Positions 1 to 6,989 of a stretch of 13,032 bases of DNA are shown here, in pieces. Each line of letters starts with the position of its first letter. Positions within the stretch are counted from its first letter, which is position 1. This stretch comes from Micrococcales bacterium (lineage in GTDB: Bacteria; Actinomycetota; Actinomycetes; Actinomycetales; Dermatophilaceae): positions 1 through 13,032 of the forward strand of contig JAUNUZ010000023.1 in the NCBI GenBank assembly GCA_030537915.1. Direction: 5' to 3'. Below the pieces are notes generated by a model. The model saw nothing but the letters and a program-made list of their open reading frames with translations. It searched no databases and was not told the origin of the DNA. The position numbers were made by a program, and so were the translations under genes.

Positions 1-1041
1 GAACATGAGCGCGCCGACGACTCCGGCGCACGGCAGCGTGATGCACCAGGCGATCGCCATCCGAGCGGCGACGCCCCAGCGGACTTCGGCGCCCTTGCGG
101 CCGACACCGGTGCCGAGGATCGAGCCAGTTGCCACGTGGGTGGTCGACAGCGCGAAGCCGAGGTGGCTTGAGGTGAGAATGACCGCAGCCGAGGCGCTTT
201 CGGCCGCCATGCCCTGCGGTGAGGCGATCTCGACAAGGCCCTTGCCGAGCGTGCGGATGATGCGCCACCCGCCGAGCCAGGTGCCCAGCGCGATGGCGAG
301 CGCGCAGGCGAACTTCACCCAGAGCGGGATGCTGTTGGTGTCATTCCACGAACCGTAGGCAATGAGGGAGAGCGTGATGACGCCCATCGTCTTCTGCGCG
401 TCGTTGGTGCCGTGCGCGAGCGAGACGAGCGAAGCAGACCCGATCTGGCCCCACCGGAATCCGGATTCCTTGGAGCGCTCGGCGACACCGTCGGTGATCT
501 TGTAGATGAGCCAGGTGCCGGCCGCGGCGACGATGCAGGCGATGACCGGGGAGGCCAGCGCGGGTAGGACGATCTTGCCGACCACCCCGTCGAGCTTCGT
601 CCCGTCGCCCATCCAGTTGACGCCGCCGAAACCCAGCGCGGCGATGGCCGAGCCGATAAGCCCGCCGAAGAGCGCGTGCGATGAGCTGGACGGGAGCCCG
701 AGCAGCCACGTCAGCAGGTTCCAGACGATGGCGCCGATCAGGCCGGCGAGAATGATGAGTAGGAGCACGTGACCGTGCCCCGCGAGGAACTCAGGCTTGG
801 GAGCGCCGCTCTTGTCCTGGACGTTGATGACGGCGTTCGTGACGGTGAGGGCGACCTCCACGGACAGGAACGCACCGACGAGGTTGAGGATCGCCGAGAG
901 CGCGACGGCGGTCTTGGGCTTCAGCGCGCCGGTGGCGATGGATGTCGCCATCGCGTTGGCGGTGTCGTGGAAGCCGTTGGTGAAATCGAAGGCGAGGGCG
1001 GTGACGATGACGAGGCCCAGCAGGAGGAGTTGAACGTCCAC
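1..1041 (-). CDS. pit: PiT-family inorganic phosphate transporter (C-terminus cut off by window edge)
   Basis: This is an integral membrane permease of the PiT family, expected to import inorganic phosphate (as a metal-phosphate complex) driven by a cation gradient. The reading frame is open from a GTG at 1041 to the window edge, giving 347 visible residues. The two PiT signature repeats are present: GFHDTANAMA at residues 23-32 and AHGTNDAQKTMG at about 209-220. The inverted-topology halves also show WNLLTWLLGLPSSSSHAL in the first half and LSTTHVATGSILGTG in the second. Most of the protein is hydrophobic, with about ten likely membrane spans visible. The GTG start places hydrophobic residues directly before the first signature, as in homologues, but I see no strong ribosome binding site, so the start is moderately certain. 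It lies downstream of htrA on the same strand after a 198-base gap with its own candidate promoter, so separate transcription is likely. The true C-terminus is outside the window. Confidence 0.93.
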   Translation of the reverse strand, partial: MDVQLLLLGLVIVTALAFDFTNGFHDTANAMATSIATGALKPKTAVALSAILNLVGAFLSVEVALTVTNAVINVQDKSGAPKPEFLAGHGHVLLLIILAGLIGAIVWNLLTWLLGLPSSSSHALFGGLIGSAIAALGFGGVNWMGDGTKLDGVVGKIVLPALASPVIACIVAAAGTWLIYKITDGVAERSKESGFRWGQIGSASLVSLAHGTNDAQKTMGVITLSLIAYGSWNDTNSIPLWVKFACALAIALGTWLGGWRIIRTLGKGLVEIASPQGMAAESASAAVILTSSHLGFALSTTHVATGSILGTGVGRKGAEVRWGVAARMAIAWCITLPCAGVVGALMF

Positions 1042-1080
1042 GCCACAATCATGGGGGCCACCGGCCGGGCCTGCTAACCC

Positions 1081-1096
1081 ACGGTCGGACGACCGT
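1081..1096. repeat. 16-bp near-perfect palindrome in the phosphate transporter leader
   Basis: ACGGTCG and CGACCGT form a perfect 7-bp inverted repeat separated by two bases. It lies 40 bases upstream of the transporter start and just downstream of the candidate promoter. The two-base spacer is too tight for a good RNA hairpin, so a protein operator is the more natural reading. That reading is inference. Confidence 0.4.
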
Positions 1097-1112
1097 TCCG
1101 CTCTTGGCCGAC

Positions 1113-1141
1113 CTGATACGAGTTGACCTGCGTAGATGCAA
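1113..1141 (-). promoter_or_regulatory. Candidate promoter of the phosphate transporter gene
   Basis: On the minus strand a TTGCAT element (1136-1141) is separated by exactly 17 bases from TATCAG (1113-1118). Both only partly match the TTGACA/TATAAT consensus. The predicted transcript would start near 1106 and carry a leader of about 65 bases containing the palindrome at 1081-1096. It is the best pair I found in this gap but remains weak. Confidence 0.3.
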
Positions 1142-1199
1142 AGCGATTCATGAGCTGTTCGCCTAGTCTTCACCCATCGTGCGCCACCCGGCAGACCGC

Positions 1200-1224
1200 C
1201 ACCGCGGCCGATGCGGCCACGACG
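1200..1224 (-). terminator. Candidate hairpin terminator after htrA
   Basis: The minus-strand transcript can fold an 11-pair stem (arms 1214-1224 and 1200-1210) around a three-base CAU loop. The inner five pairs next to the loop are perfect GC (GGCCG/CGGCC) and the outer ones include a few G-U pairs. It begins 16 bases after the htrA stop codon. No U-tract follows, which is common for actinobacterial hairpin terminators but lowers certainty. Confidence 0.45.
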
Positions 1225-1239
1225 CCGGTGCCGCAGCGG

Positions 1240-2694
1240 TTACGGCAGGGAGTTGGGTCGCTCCGCGAGGGCCACCTTGATGTCTGTCCGCTTGCCGTCG
1301 CGCAGCACCGTCAGCGTGATCGAACTGCCGACAGGCCGCTCGCGGACCTGAGCGACGAGGGACTCCCAGCTATCGATGAGCTCGTCATCGATAGCGACGA
1401 CGGCATCGCCGGCCTGCAGGCTGGCCTTGGCTGCGGGACTGTCCGCAGTGACCTCCGAGATGATCGCGGCGGCGCGCCGGGCGCTGCCGTCCTTGACATA
1501 ACCGCCCTTGCCCGTGACCCCGATGTAGGCATGTTTGACGGTGCCATTGCGCAGGATCTGGTCGGTGACCGAACGCACCGCGTTGACCGGGATCGCGAAT
1601 CCAATACCGATATTGCCGCCGTCCTGGGAGGTCTGCGCGATCGAGGAGTTGATGCCCACGAGCTGGCCCGAGGCGTTGACCAGGGCGCCACCACTGTTGC
1701 CGGGGTTGATAGCGGCGGAGGTTTGGATCGCATTCGTCACGACATACTCACCCGCACCGCCGAACGACGGATCGGGGGACTGCTGTCGGGTCGTCACCGG
1801 CCGATTGAGGGCACTGACGATGCCGGTCGTCACGGTGCCCGCGAGGCCGAGGGGATTGCCGACTGCCATGACGGGGGAGCCGACCTGGAGCTTGGAGTCG
1901 TCGCCGAGCGAGATCGGGCTCAGATCACCGGGCCCGTCATTGAGTTCGAGCACCGCAAGGTCGGTCGCGGGATCGCTCCCCACGACCTTGGCCTGATAGG
2001 CACGCTTGTCGTTGAGCGTGACCAGGATCGTCTCCCTACTGGCGCCCGCGCTGCCCATGCCCGCGGCGACGACGTGGTGATTCGTGACGATGTGGCCCTG
2101 CTTGTCGAGGATGACGCCTGACCCCTGGCCGCCCTGGCTTCCCGAGCTCACAGTGATGGAGACGACGCTCGGCGCCGCGGCCGCAGCCGTCGCGACCCAA
2201 TCCGGCGCCGAGGCGTTCGCCTGCTGGACCGGTGCGGCGTCGACGGGGAAGCGCTGCTGCGCCGAATTCTGCAGGGTCGGGTCCGCAGCGGACGTGCCGG
2301 TCCGATCGAGCAGGTAGGCCCCGGCTACGCCGCCGACGAGCAGGAGTACGGCCATACCGCCGACGAGCAGCGGGGTCCGGGAGCCGTGACCTTTCGTGGG
2401 CGGGCGGCCCGTACCGTGCGCCAACGGCATCGCGCCCGGCCGCGGGTCCAGGCTTTCCGCGGGTTCCACGGGGTCGGCGGGGCCGCCGTGCCCGACGCCT
2501 GCGCCGTCGGTCACCGGGGTACCGGGGGGCGCCTCGTGACCGCCGCCGCCGTTCGATGGCCCGGCCTCACTACCGGGCCGACCCGGGTAGCCGGTGCTCG
2601 GAGTGCCGTAGGCCGGGGTCGCAGACGAGCCGTGCCACAGCGGTCCGGTGGGCGGGGTCCGGTGCGGATCGGCCCCGGGGCGCTGATCATTCAT
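1240..2694 (-). CDS. htrA: HtrA/DegP-type membrane-anchored serine protease with PDZ domain
   Basis: This 484-residue protein is a trypsin-like HtrA protease expected to degrade or refold damaged proteins outside the cytoplasmic membrane. Residues 1-107 are a Pro/Gly-rich cytoplasmic tail. Residues about 108-128 form a single membrane anchor (VGGMAVLLLVGGVAGAYLL), and the protease domain runs from about 165 to 385. The catalytic triad is visible: His207 in TNHHVV, Asp245 in ATDLAVL and Ser334 in NPGNSGGALV. A C-terminal PDZ domain covers about 388-478. The ATG at 2694 is preceded by TTGGAG with an 8-base gap. The gene is third in a cluster with a response regulator and histidine kinase, starting 60 bases after the kinase stop, so co-transcription is likely. 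This mirrors mycobacterial mprA-mprB-pepD. The family and active site are certain; the physiological substrate is unknown. Confidence 0.95.
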   Translation of the reverse strand: MNDQRPGADPHRTPPTGPLWHGSSATPAYGTPSTGYPGRPGSEAGPSNGGGGHEAPPGTPVTDGAGVGHGGPADPVEPAESLDPRPGAMPLAHGTGRPPTKGHGSRTPLLVGGMAVLLLVGGVAGAYLLDRTGTSAADPTLQNSAQQRFPVDAAPVQQANASAPDWVATAAAAAPSVVSITVSSGSQGGQGSGVILDKQGHIVTNHHVVAAGMGSAGASRETILVTLNDKRAYQAKVVGSDPATDLAVLELNDGPGDLSPISLGDDSKLQVGSPVMAVGNPLGLAGTVTTGIVSALNRPVTTRQQSPDPSFGGAGEYVVTNAIQTSAAINPGNSGGALVNASGQLVGINSSIAQTSQDGGNIGIGFAIPVNAVRSVTDQILRNGTVKHAYIGVTGKGGYVKDGSARRAAAIISEVTADSPAAKASLQAGDAVVAIDDELIDSWESLVAQVRERPVGSSITLTVLRDGKRTDIKVALAERPNSLP

Positions 2695-2754
2695 GGCGCG
2701 GACTCCAATCTGGGCGGTAGCGGGCTGGTCGGCGGCGGGCAGGGTTCCACCAGT

Positions 2755-4368
2755 TCACCACGGGCGGGTCGGGGTCGGCTGGACAGCACCTGAAAGCGTG
2801 CCGGGGGCCTCCGGTCGCCCGATGGGCGCAGCGGGGCCTGGGGCCGACGGCGTGGAGCGCGGCAGGTCGATGATGAACGTCGCTCCACCGCCGGCGGTCT
2901 CGTCGACGCCGACGCGCCCCCCGTGCGCCTCGACGATCGCGGCGACGATCGCCAGGCCGAGACCGTGGCCGCCCTGCTCGCGCCGACCTCGGGCGGGATC
3001 CTTGCGGAAGAAGCGCTCGAATACCCGGGGGCGATCCTGCTCCGGTATACCGGCGCCGTGGTCGCGGATCTGCAGGTGCACGCGCTCCCCGACGGGACCG
3101 ACCGCGACCTCGACGGGCGTGCCGTCCGGAGTGTGCGTCAGTGCGTTGGCCAGCAGGTTCGTCACGACCTGGCGCAGTCGCGCCTCATCGCCGCGCAGTA
3201 CCGCGGGCACGATCGGCCCGTTGAGGCCGGTGAGGCGGATGGTGCGATCGCCCTCGCGAGCCCGGGCGTCCTGCACTGAATCACCGGCCAGGACGGTCAG
3301 GTCGACGCTGGTGAGCTCCAGGGGGCGGCGGTTGTCCATGCGCGCGAGCGTGAGTAGGTCCTCGACGAGGCCGGCCATCCGGGTCGCCTCGCCCTCGATG
3401 CGGCGCATCGCGCTCGCGGTCGCCTCGGGGGTGGAGACCGCGCCCTGGCGGTAGAGCTCGGCGTAACCGCGGACCGTGGCCAGCGGGGTGCGCAGCTCGT
3501 GGGAGGCGTCGGTGACGAACTGGCGCATCCGCCCCTCGGAGGCTTCGCGTATCGCGAACGACGACTCGACCTGGGCGAGCATGGCATTGAGAGAGCGCGC
3601 GAGGCTGGCGACCTCGTCGTTGGCCGGGCGGGGCGGGATCCGGCGAGTAAGGTCGCCCGCGGCGATGGCCGCGGCGGTGTCCTCGATCGAGCGCAGCGGA
3701 CGGAAAGCACGCCGGAAGCCGAGCCAGCCGATGAGAACGCAGGCGCCGCTGACAAAGAGCCCGAGGAAGGTCGAGATGGCGAGCATGCGGCTCACGGTCT
3801 GGTTGATCCCGGCGAGGGAGGAGGCCACGGCGTAGGTGCTCGAGCCGTCGTGAAGCACGCCGGCGACGACGAGCCAGTTCGGGCCGGTGCCGCGTGAGGA
3901 GACCAGAAAGGGCCCGCCGTTGACGTGGGGATCGGAGCCGGCGATCGCAGGGATGTCAGGTCGGTAGCGGGAGTCCGTCGGCGGGATGCTGTCCGTCGGG
4001 GTGCCGTGGTGAGCGTCCATGAACACCACGGCATAGGTGCTGGGCAGCGCGAGGGTCGTCGTCGTCGGTGAGGAGGCGCTTTCGCCGACCGACATCGCCG
4101 CCACCGTCAGCTCGGCGGAGGCGCGGTCCAGAAGGTAGCGGCGCATGAGCAGCCCGGTCGCGAGGTTGGACAGGGATAGGGCCACCACGAGCAGGACGAC
4201 CAGCACCGCGACGAGCCGCCACGTCAGGGTCTGGCGGCGGAAGGGCTTGGCCAGCCGGTCGCCTACCTCCGAACGCAGGTCACGCCGACCGCTCCCGAGG
4301 GCGCCGGTCCCGTCCGTCGCCCGGGGCGCTCGCCTCGCCCCCGTCGTGCTTGTCGCGGCATCGTTCAC
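2755..4368 (-). CDS. Sensor histidine kinase of an OmpR-type two-component system
   Basis: This 537-residue membrane kinase should sense an envelope signal and phosphorylate the adjacent regulator. A basic cytoplasmic tail (1-49) is followed by transmembrane segment 1 (about 51-75), an extracellular sensor region (about 76-192), transmembrane segment 2 (about 193-216) and a HAMP domain (about 217-270). The HisKA domain carries the phospho-acceptor His290 in ASHELRTPLATVRGYAEL. The ATPase domain shows the N box NLLANALTHT (Asn408), the G1 motif DHGAGI (436-441), the F box FERFFR and the G2 motif GHGLGLAIV (467-475). No key residue is missing. A Pro-rich tail ends the protein. The GTG start overlaps the regulator's TGA by four bases (GTGA), and GGAG sits 5 bases upstream, which indicates translational coupling. 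The HisKA motif resembles mycobacterial PhoR/TcrY-type kinases; the signal is unknown. Confidence 0.95.
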   Translation of the reverse strand: MNDAATSTTGARRAPRATDGTGALGSGRRDLRSEVGDRLAKPFRRQTLTWRLVAVLVVLLVVALSLSNLATGLLMRRYLLDRASAELTVAAMSVGESASSPTTTTLALPSTYAVVFMDAHHGTPTDSIPPTDSRYRPDIPAIAGSDPHVNGGPFLVSSRGTGPNWLVVAGVLHDGSSTYAVASSLAGINQTVSRMLAISTFLGLFVSGACVLIGWLGFRRAFRPLRSIEDTAAAIAAGDLTRRIPPRPANDEVASLARSLNAMLAQVESSFAIREASEGRMRQFVTDASHELRTPLATVRGYAELYRQGAVSTPEATASAMRRIEGEATRMAGLVEDLLTLARMDNRRPLELTSVDLTVLAGDSVQDARAREGDRTIRLTGLNGPIVPAVLRGDEARLRQVVTNLLANALTHTPDGTPVEVAVGPVGERVHLQIRDHGAGIPEQDRPRVFERFFRKDPARGRREQGGHGLGLAIVAAIVEAHGGRVGVDETAGGGATFIIDLPRSTPSAPGPAAPIGRPEAPGTLSGAVQPTPTRPW

Positions 4369-5075
4369 GTGGTCTCCGGCGGCAGCCGCAGCACGTAGCC
4401 GACCCCCCGGCGCGTGTGGATGAGCGGCGGTTCGTCGACGTCGATCTTGCGCCGCAGGTAGGAGATGTAGGACTCGACGATCCCGGCCTCACCGCGGAAA
4501 TCGTAGTCCCAGACGTGGTCGAGGATCTGGGTCTTGGACAGCACCCGGTTCGGGTTCAGCAGCAGATAGCGCAACAGCTTGAACTCGGTGGGGGAGACGT
4601 CGATGACCCGCCGCCCGCGACGCACCTCGTGGGAGTCCTCGTTGAGCTCCAGATCATGGAAGCGCAGCACGGCATCCTCGGTGACGTCGCCGCGGGTCCG
4701 GCGCAGCACGGCGCGGATGCGAGCGACGACCTCCTCCAGGCTGAATGGCTTCGTCACGTAGTCATCGCCGCCCACCGTCAGCCCCTTGACCTTGTCCTCC
4801 ACCGAGTCGCGTGCGGTCACGAAGACGATCGGCATGAGGCGGCCGGTTTCGCGCAGGCGGCGCGTCACGGCGAAGCCGTCCATGTCCGGGAGCATGACGT
4901 CCAGGACGACGAGATCGGGCTGTTCGCGCTCGGCGACCTCGATGGCGGCGGCGCCGTCCCCGGCGGTGTAGACCTCGAAGCCGGCGTAGCGCAGCGAGGT
5001 CGCAAGTAGCTCACGGATATTGGGCTCGTCCTCGACGACCAGCAGGCGCGCCTCGGGCTGGGACTGGGTGCTCAC
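4365..5075 (-). CDS. OmpR/PhoB-family response regulator
   Basis: This 236-residue transcription factor is the partner of the downstream kinase. The receiver domain (about 10-122) has the acidic pair Glu15-Asp16, phospho-acceptor Asp59 in VVLDVMLPDMDGF, Thr87 and Lys109 in DDYVTKPFSLEE. A winged-helix DNA-binding domain follows (about 135-232), with SPTEFKLLRYLLLNPNRVLS, the recognition-helix region VESYISYLRRKID and RRGVGYVLR. The overall text is closest in my memory to the mycobacterial PhoP/TcrX branch rather than MprA, so I give no symbol. The start is GTG at 5075. Only a weak ribosome binding site precedes it, and a CATCCT element six bases upstream would allow a leaderless transcript. 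The first gene of a three-gene cluster, it begins 78 bases downstream of the XPB stop. A direct repeat overlaps the start and could be a self-regulatory site. Confidence 0.95.
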   Translation of the reverse strand: MSTQSQPEARLLVVEDEPNIRELLATSLRYAGFEVYTAGDGAAAIEVAEREQPDLVVLDVMLPDMDGFAVTRRLRETGRLMPIVFVTARDSVEDKVKGLTVGGDDYVTKPFSLEEVVARIRAVLRRTRGDVTEDAVLRFHDLELNEDSHEVRRGRRVIDVSPTEFKLLRYLLLNPNRVLSKTQILDHVWDYDFRGEAGIVESYISYLRRKIDVDEPPLIHTRRGVGYVLRLPPETT

Positions 5076-5102
5076 CTGGGCAGGATGCGCGCGTCACCTG
5101 GG
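5072..5102. repeat. Direct repeat TCACCTGGG at the response-regulator start
   Basis: The nonamer TCACCTGGG occurs at 5072-5080 and again at 5094-5102, so the copies are 22 bases apart, about two helical turns and on the same face of the DNA. The proximal copy includes the GTG start codon of the regulator gene. OmpR-family regulators commonly bind direct repeats at multiples of about 11 bases, so autoregulation is a plausible inference. Two copies could also be chance in GC-rich DNA. Confidence 0.35.
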
Positions 5103-5153
5103 AGTTCGCTGAAGGCTGGGAGACATGGCAGGAACGAGTCGCTCGCGGAGGCG

Positions 5154-6809
5154 TCACGAAGCGTTCGGCAGATCCTCGGCGTCGACGATCCGGTAGGCGT
5201 AGCCCTGCTCGGCGAGGAAGCGCTGCCGGTGTGCCGCGAACTCCGCATCCACGGTGTCCCGGGCCACGACCGTATAGAAGTGTGCCGTCCCGGCGTCCTT
5301 CTTCGGACGCAGTACGCGGCCTAGCCGCTGGGCCTCCTCTTGACGCGACCCGAACGTGCCACTCACCTGAATCGCGACGCTGGCCTCCGGCAAGTCGACC
5401 GAGAAGTTCGCCACCTTGGAGACGACCAGCAGGTCCAGTGTTCCTTCGCGGAACGCGCCGAAGAGCTTCTGGCGCTGAGTCACACTCGTCTGACCTGTGA
5501 TGATCTGCGCGCCGAGCCGCTGCGCCAGCGCCTCCAACTGGTCCAGGTACTGACCGATCACGAGGATCTGCGCCCCGCGGTGCCGCGCCACGATGTCCTG
5601 CACCACTCGGTCCTTGGCAGGTGAGCACGACGCGAGCCGGTAACGCTCCTCCGGCTCCGCGACCGCATACGCCATCCGCTCGCCCTCGCTCAGGCTTACC
5701 CGCACTTCGACGCAATCCGCCGGGGCGATGTAGCCTTGCGCCTCGATGTCCTTCCACGGTGCATCGAACCGCTTCGGCCCGATGAGGCTGAACACGTCGT
5801 CCTCTCGACCGTCCTCGCGCACAAGCGTCGCCGTCAGCCCGAGCCGCCGCCGGGCCTGCAGGTCCGCCGTCATCCGGAAGATCGGTGCGGGCAGCAGGTG
5901 CACCTCGTCGTAGAGCACGAGCCCCCAGTCCCGCGCGTCCAGCAGGTCCAGGTGCGTGTAGACGCCTTTTCGGCGTGTCGTCAGCACCTGGTAGGTCGCG
6001 ATCGTCACGGGACGAATCTCCTTGCGCGCCCCCGAATACTCGCCGATCTCGTCCTCGGTGAGGGTCGTGCGCGCCAGCAGTTCCTCGCGCCACTGCCGTG
6101 CGCTCACCGTGTTCGTCACGAGGATGAGCGTCGTTGTGCGGCTGCGCGCCATCGCCGCCGCACCCACGAGCGTCTTGCCCGCCCCGCACGGCAGCACGAC
6201 CACCCCAGAACCGCCGTACCAGAAGCCCTCGACCGCCTGCTCCTGATAGGGGCGCAGCGCCCACCCGTCCGTCACCAGGTCGATCGGGTGCGCCTCGCCG
6301 TCGACGTAGCCCGCGCGGTCCTCCGCCGGCCAGCCCACCTTGAGCAACTCCTGCTTGAGGTGACCCCTCTCGCTCGGGTGCACCAGCACCGTCAGTTCGT
6401 CCACCCGCTCCCCGAGCAGGGGCTTGATCTTCTTGTGCCGCAGCACCTCTTCGAGCACTGGCCGATCCGTCGTCCGCAGCACGAGCTTGAGCTGCGCCTC
6501 GTGCTCCTCGCGGGCCAGGCTCAGCCGCCCGTAGCGGTCCATCGTGTCCGCGACGTCCACCAGCAGAGCGTGCGGGACGGCATACCGGCTGTGCTTCACC
6601 AGCGCGTCGACGACCTGCTCCGCGTCGTGGCCCGCGGCGCGGGCGTTCCACAGGCCCAAGGGCGTGATCCGGTAGGTGTGGATGTGCTCTGGCGCCCGCT
6701 CCAGCTCCGCGAACGGTGCGATCGCGCGCCGAGCTTCTTCCGCGCGCTCGTGGTCAACCTCCAGCAGCAGCGTCTTGTCGCTCTGGACGATGAGGGCTCC
6801 GTCGTTCAT
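5154..6809 (-). CDS. xpb: XPB/Rad25-type DNA repair helicase
   Basis: This 551-residue superfamily-2 3'-to-5' DNA helicase is the bacterial homologue of XPB (ErcC3 in Mycobacterium tuberculosis), likely acting in DNA repair in the cytoplasm. Residues about 1-180 are the N-terminal damage-recognition-like domain. Helicase domain 1 has the Walker A motif LPCGAGKT (206-213), DEVH box (301-304), TAT (326-328) and the XPB-specific RED triplet (331-333). Domain 2 ends with the motif VI block SRQEEAQRLGRVLRPK (488-503), containing Gln494, Arg498 and Arg501. All expected catalytic residues are present. I chose the ATG at 6809 because MNDGALIVQSDKT lines up with the mycobacterial N-terminus as I remember it; a GTG at 6848 would add 13 polar residues. 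Its usual neighbour, the motorless helicase-associated protein, lies about 4.2 kb upstream in the same orientation rather than adjacent. Confidence 0.96.
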   Translation of the reverse strand: MNDGALIVQSDKTLLLEVDHERAEEARRAIAPFAELERAPEHIHTYRITPLGLWNARAAGHDAEQVVDALVKHSRYAVPHALLVDVADTMDRYGRLSLAREEHEAQLKLVLRTTDRPVLEEVLRHKKIKPLLGERVDELTVLVHPSERGHLKQELLKVGWPAEDRAGYVDGEAHPIDLVTDGWALRPYQEQAVEGFWYGGSGVVVLPCGAGKTLVGAAAMARSRTTTLILVTNTVSARQWREELLARTTLTEDEIGEYSGARKEIRPVTIATYQVLTTRRKGVYTHLDLLDARDWGLVLYDEVHLLPAPIFRMTADLQARRRLGLTATLVREDGREDDVFSLIGPKRFDAPWKDIEAQGYIAPADCVEVRVSLSEGERMAYAVAEPEERYRLASCSPAKDRVVQDIVARHRGAQILVIGQYLDQLEALAQRLGAQIITGQTSVTQRQKLFGAFREGTLDLLVVSKVANFSVDLPEASVAIQVSGTFGSRQEEAQRLGRVLRPKKDAGTAHFYTVVARDTVDAEFAAHRQRFLAEQGYAYRIVDAEDLPNAS

Positions 6810-6822
6810 CCCTTCAGTCTGA

Positions 6823-6858
6823 CTCCTCCGGCGGTTCTCTTCGACCACCGATCCTCCC
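6823..6858 (-). promoter_or_regulatory. Two competing ribosome binding sites for the XPB helicase start
   Basis: GGGAGG at 6853-6858 lies 4 bases before the GTG at 6848, while GGAGGAG at 6823-6829 lies 13 bases before the ATG at 6809. Neither spacing is ideal, so the ribosome binding sites do not settle the start. Protein conservation favours the ATG. Confidence 0.4.
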
Positions 6859-6866
6859 GGGGCGCC

Positions 6867-6884
6867 TCGTCAGGTTCGTCAGGT
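6867..6884. repeat. Perfect 9-bp tandem repeat upstream of the XPB gene
   Basis: TCGTCAGGT is repeated twice head to tail in the divergent gap between the XPB and HMG-CoA lyase genes, reading ACCTGACGA twice on the XPB strand. It begins 58 bases before the ATG start. It could be a regulator site or a chance duplication; each unit contains a -35-like CTGACG, but no good -10 stands at the right distance. Confidence 0.4.
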
Positions 6885-6918
6885 GGTGGGGCGGGCCCGC
6901 CGACGTGTTCTCGAGCGC

Positions 6919-6947
6919 CTGTTCTGGCACTTGTCTCTCGTTAGGGT
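6919..6947 (+). promoter_or_regulatory. Candidate promoter of the HMG-CoA lyase-GNAT unit
   Basis: TAGGGT at 6942-6947 fits the actinobacterial TAnnnT -10 pattern. The element 17 bases upstream, CTGTTC (6919-6924), is a poor -35. The expected transcript start near 6954 would give a leader of about 36 bases. The block CGTTAGGGTGG (6939-6949) recurs exactly upstream of the M13 peptidase gene, which supports a promoter role. Confidence 0.45.
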
Positions 6948-6989
6948 GGTAGTAGTCGTTGCTCGACCTGCGCACCGAAGGAGTCGGCC

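Noticed and set aside
1123..2121. A 332-codon plus-strand reading frame over htrA
   Set aside because: It is antisense to a gene with a complete catalytic triad and PDZ domain, has low-complexity Asp/Arg/Gly-rich content and matches no family I know. It is a GC-bias shadow.
2720..2748. A GGAACC element before htrA resembling an ECF sigma factor -35
   Set aside because: No matching -10 (such as CGTT or GTT) stands 16-17 bases downstream, so I do not call a SigE-type promoter.
5103..5153. A short CGAG-CGA-CTCG hairpin after XPB as a terminator
   Set aside because: The stem has only four pairs and no T-tract, too weak to support in GC-rich DNA.
5011..6651. A 546-codon minus-strand frame inside the XPB gene
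   Set aside because: It is Arg/Gly/Ala-rich with no domain, and the overlapping frame encodes all XPB helicase motifs.
6905..6935. GTTC and TTGTC elements before HMG-CoA lyase as a possible LexA box or RecA-NDp promoter for DNA-damage control of the XPB region
   Set aside because: The GAAC-N4-GTTC dyad is absent, and the spacing between TTGTC and TAGGGT is about six bases, not the roughly twelve needed.
5736..6944. A 402-codon plus-strand frame opposite XPB
   Set aside because: It is antisense to conserved helicase sequence, is Arg/His/Leu-rich without a recognisable motif, and extends across the divergent promoter region.
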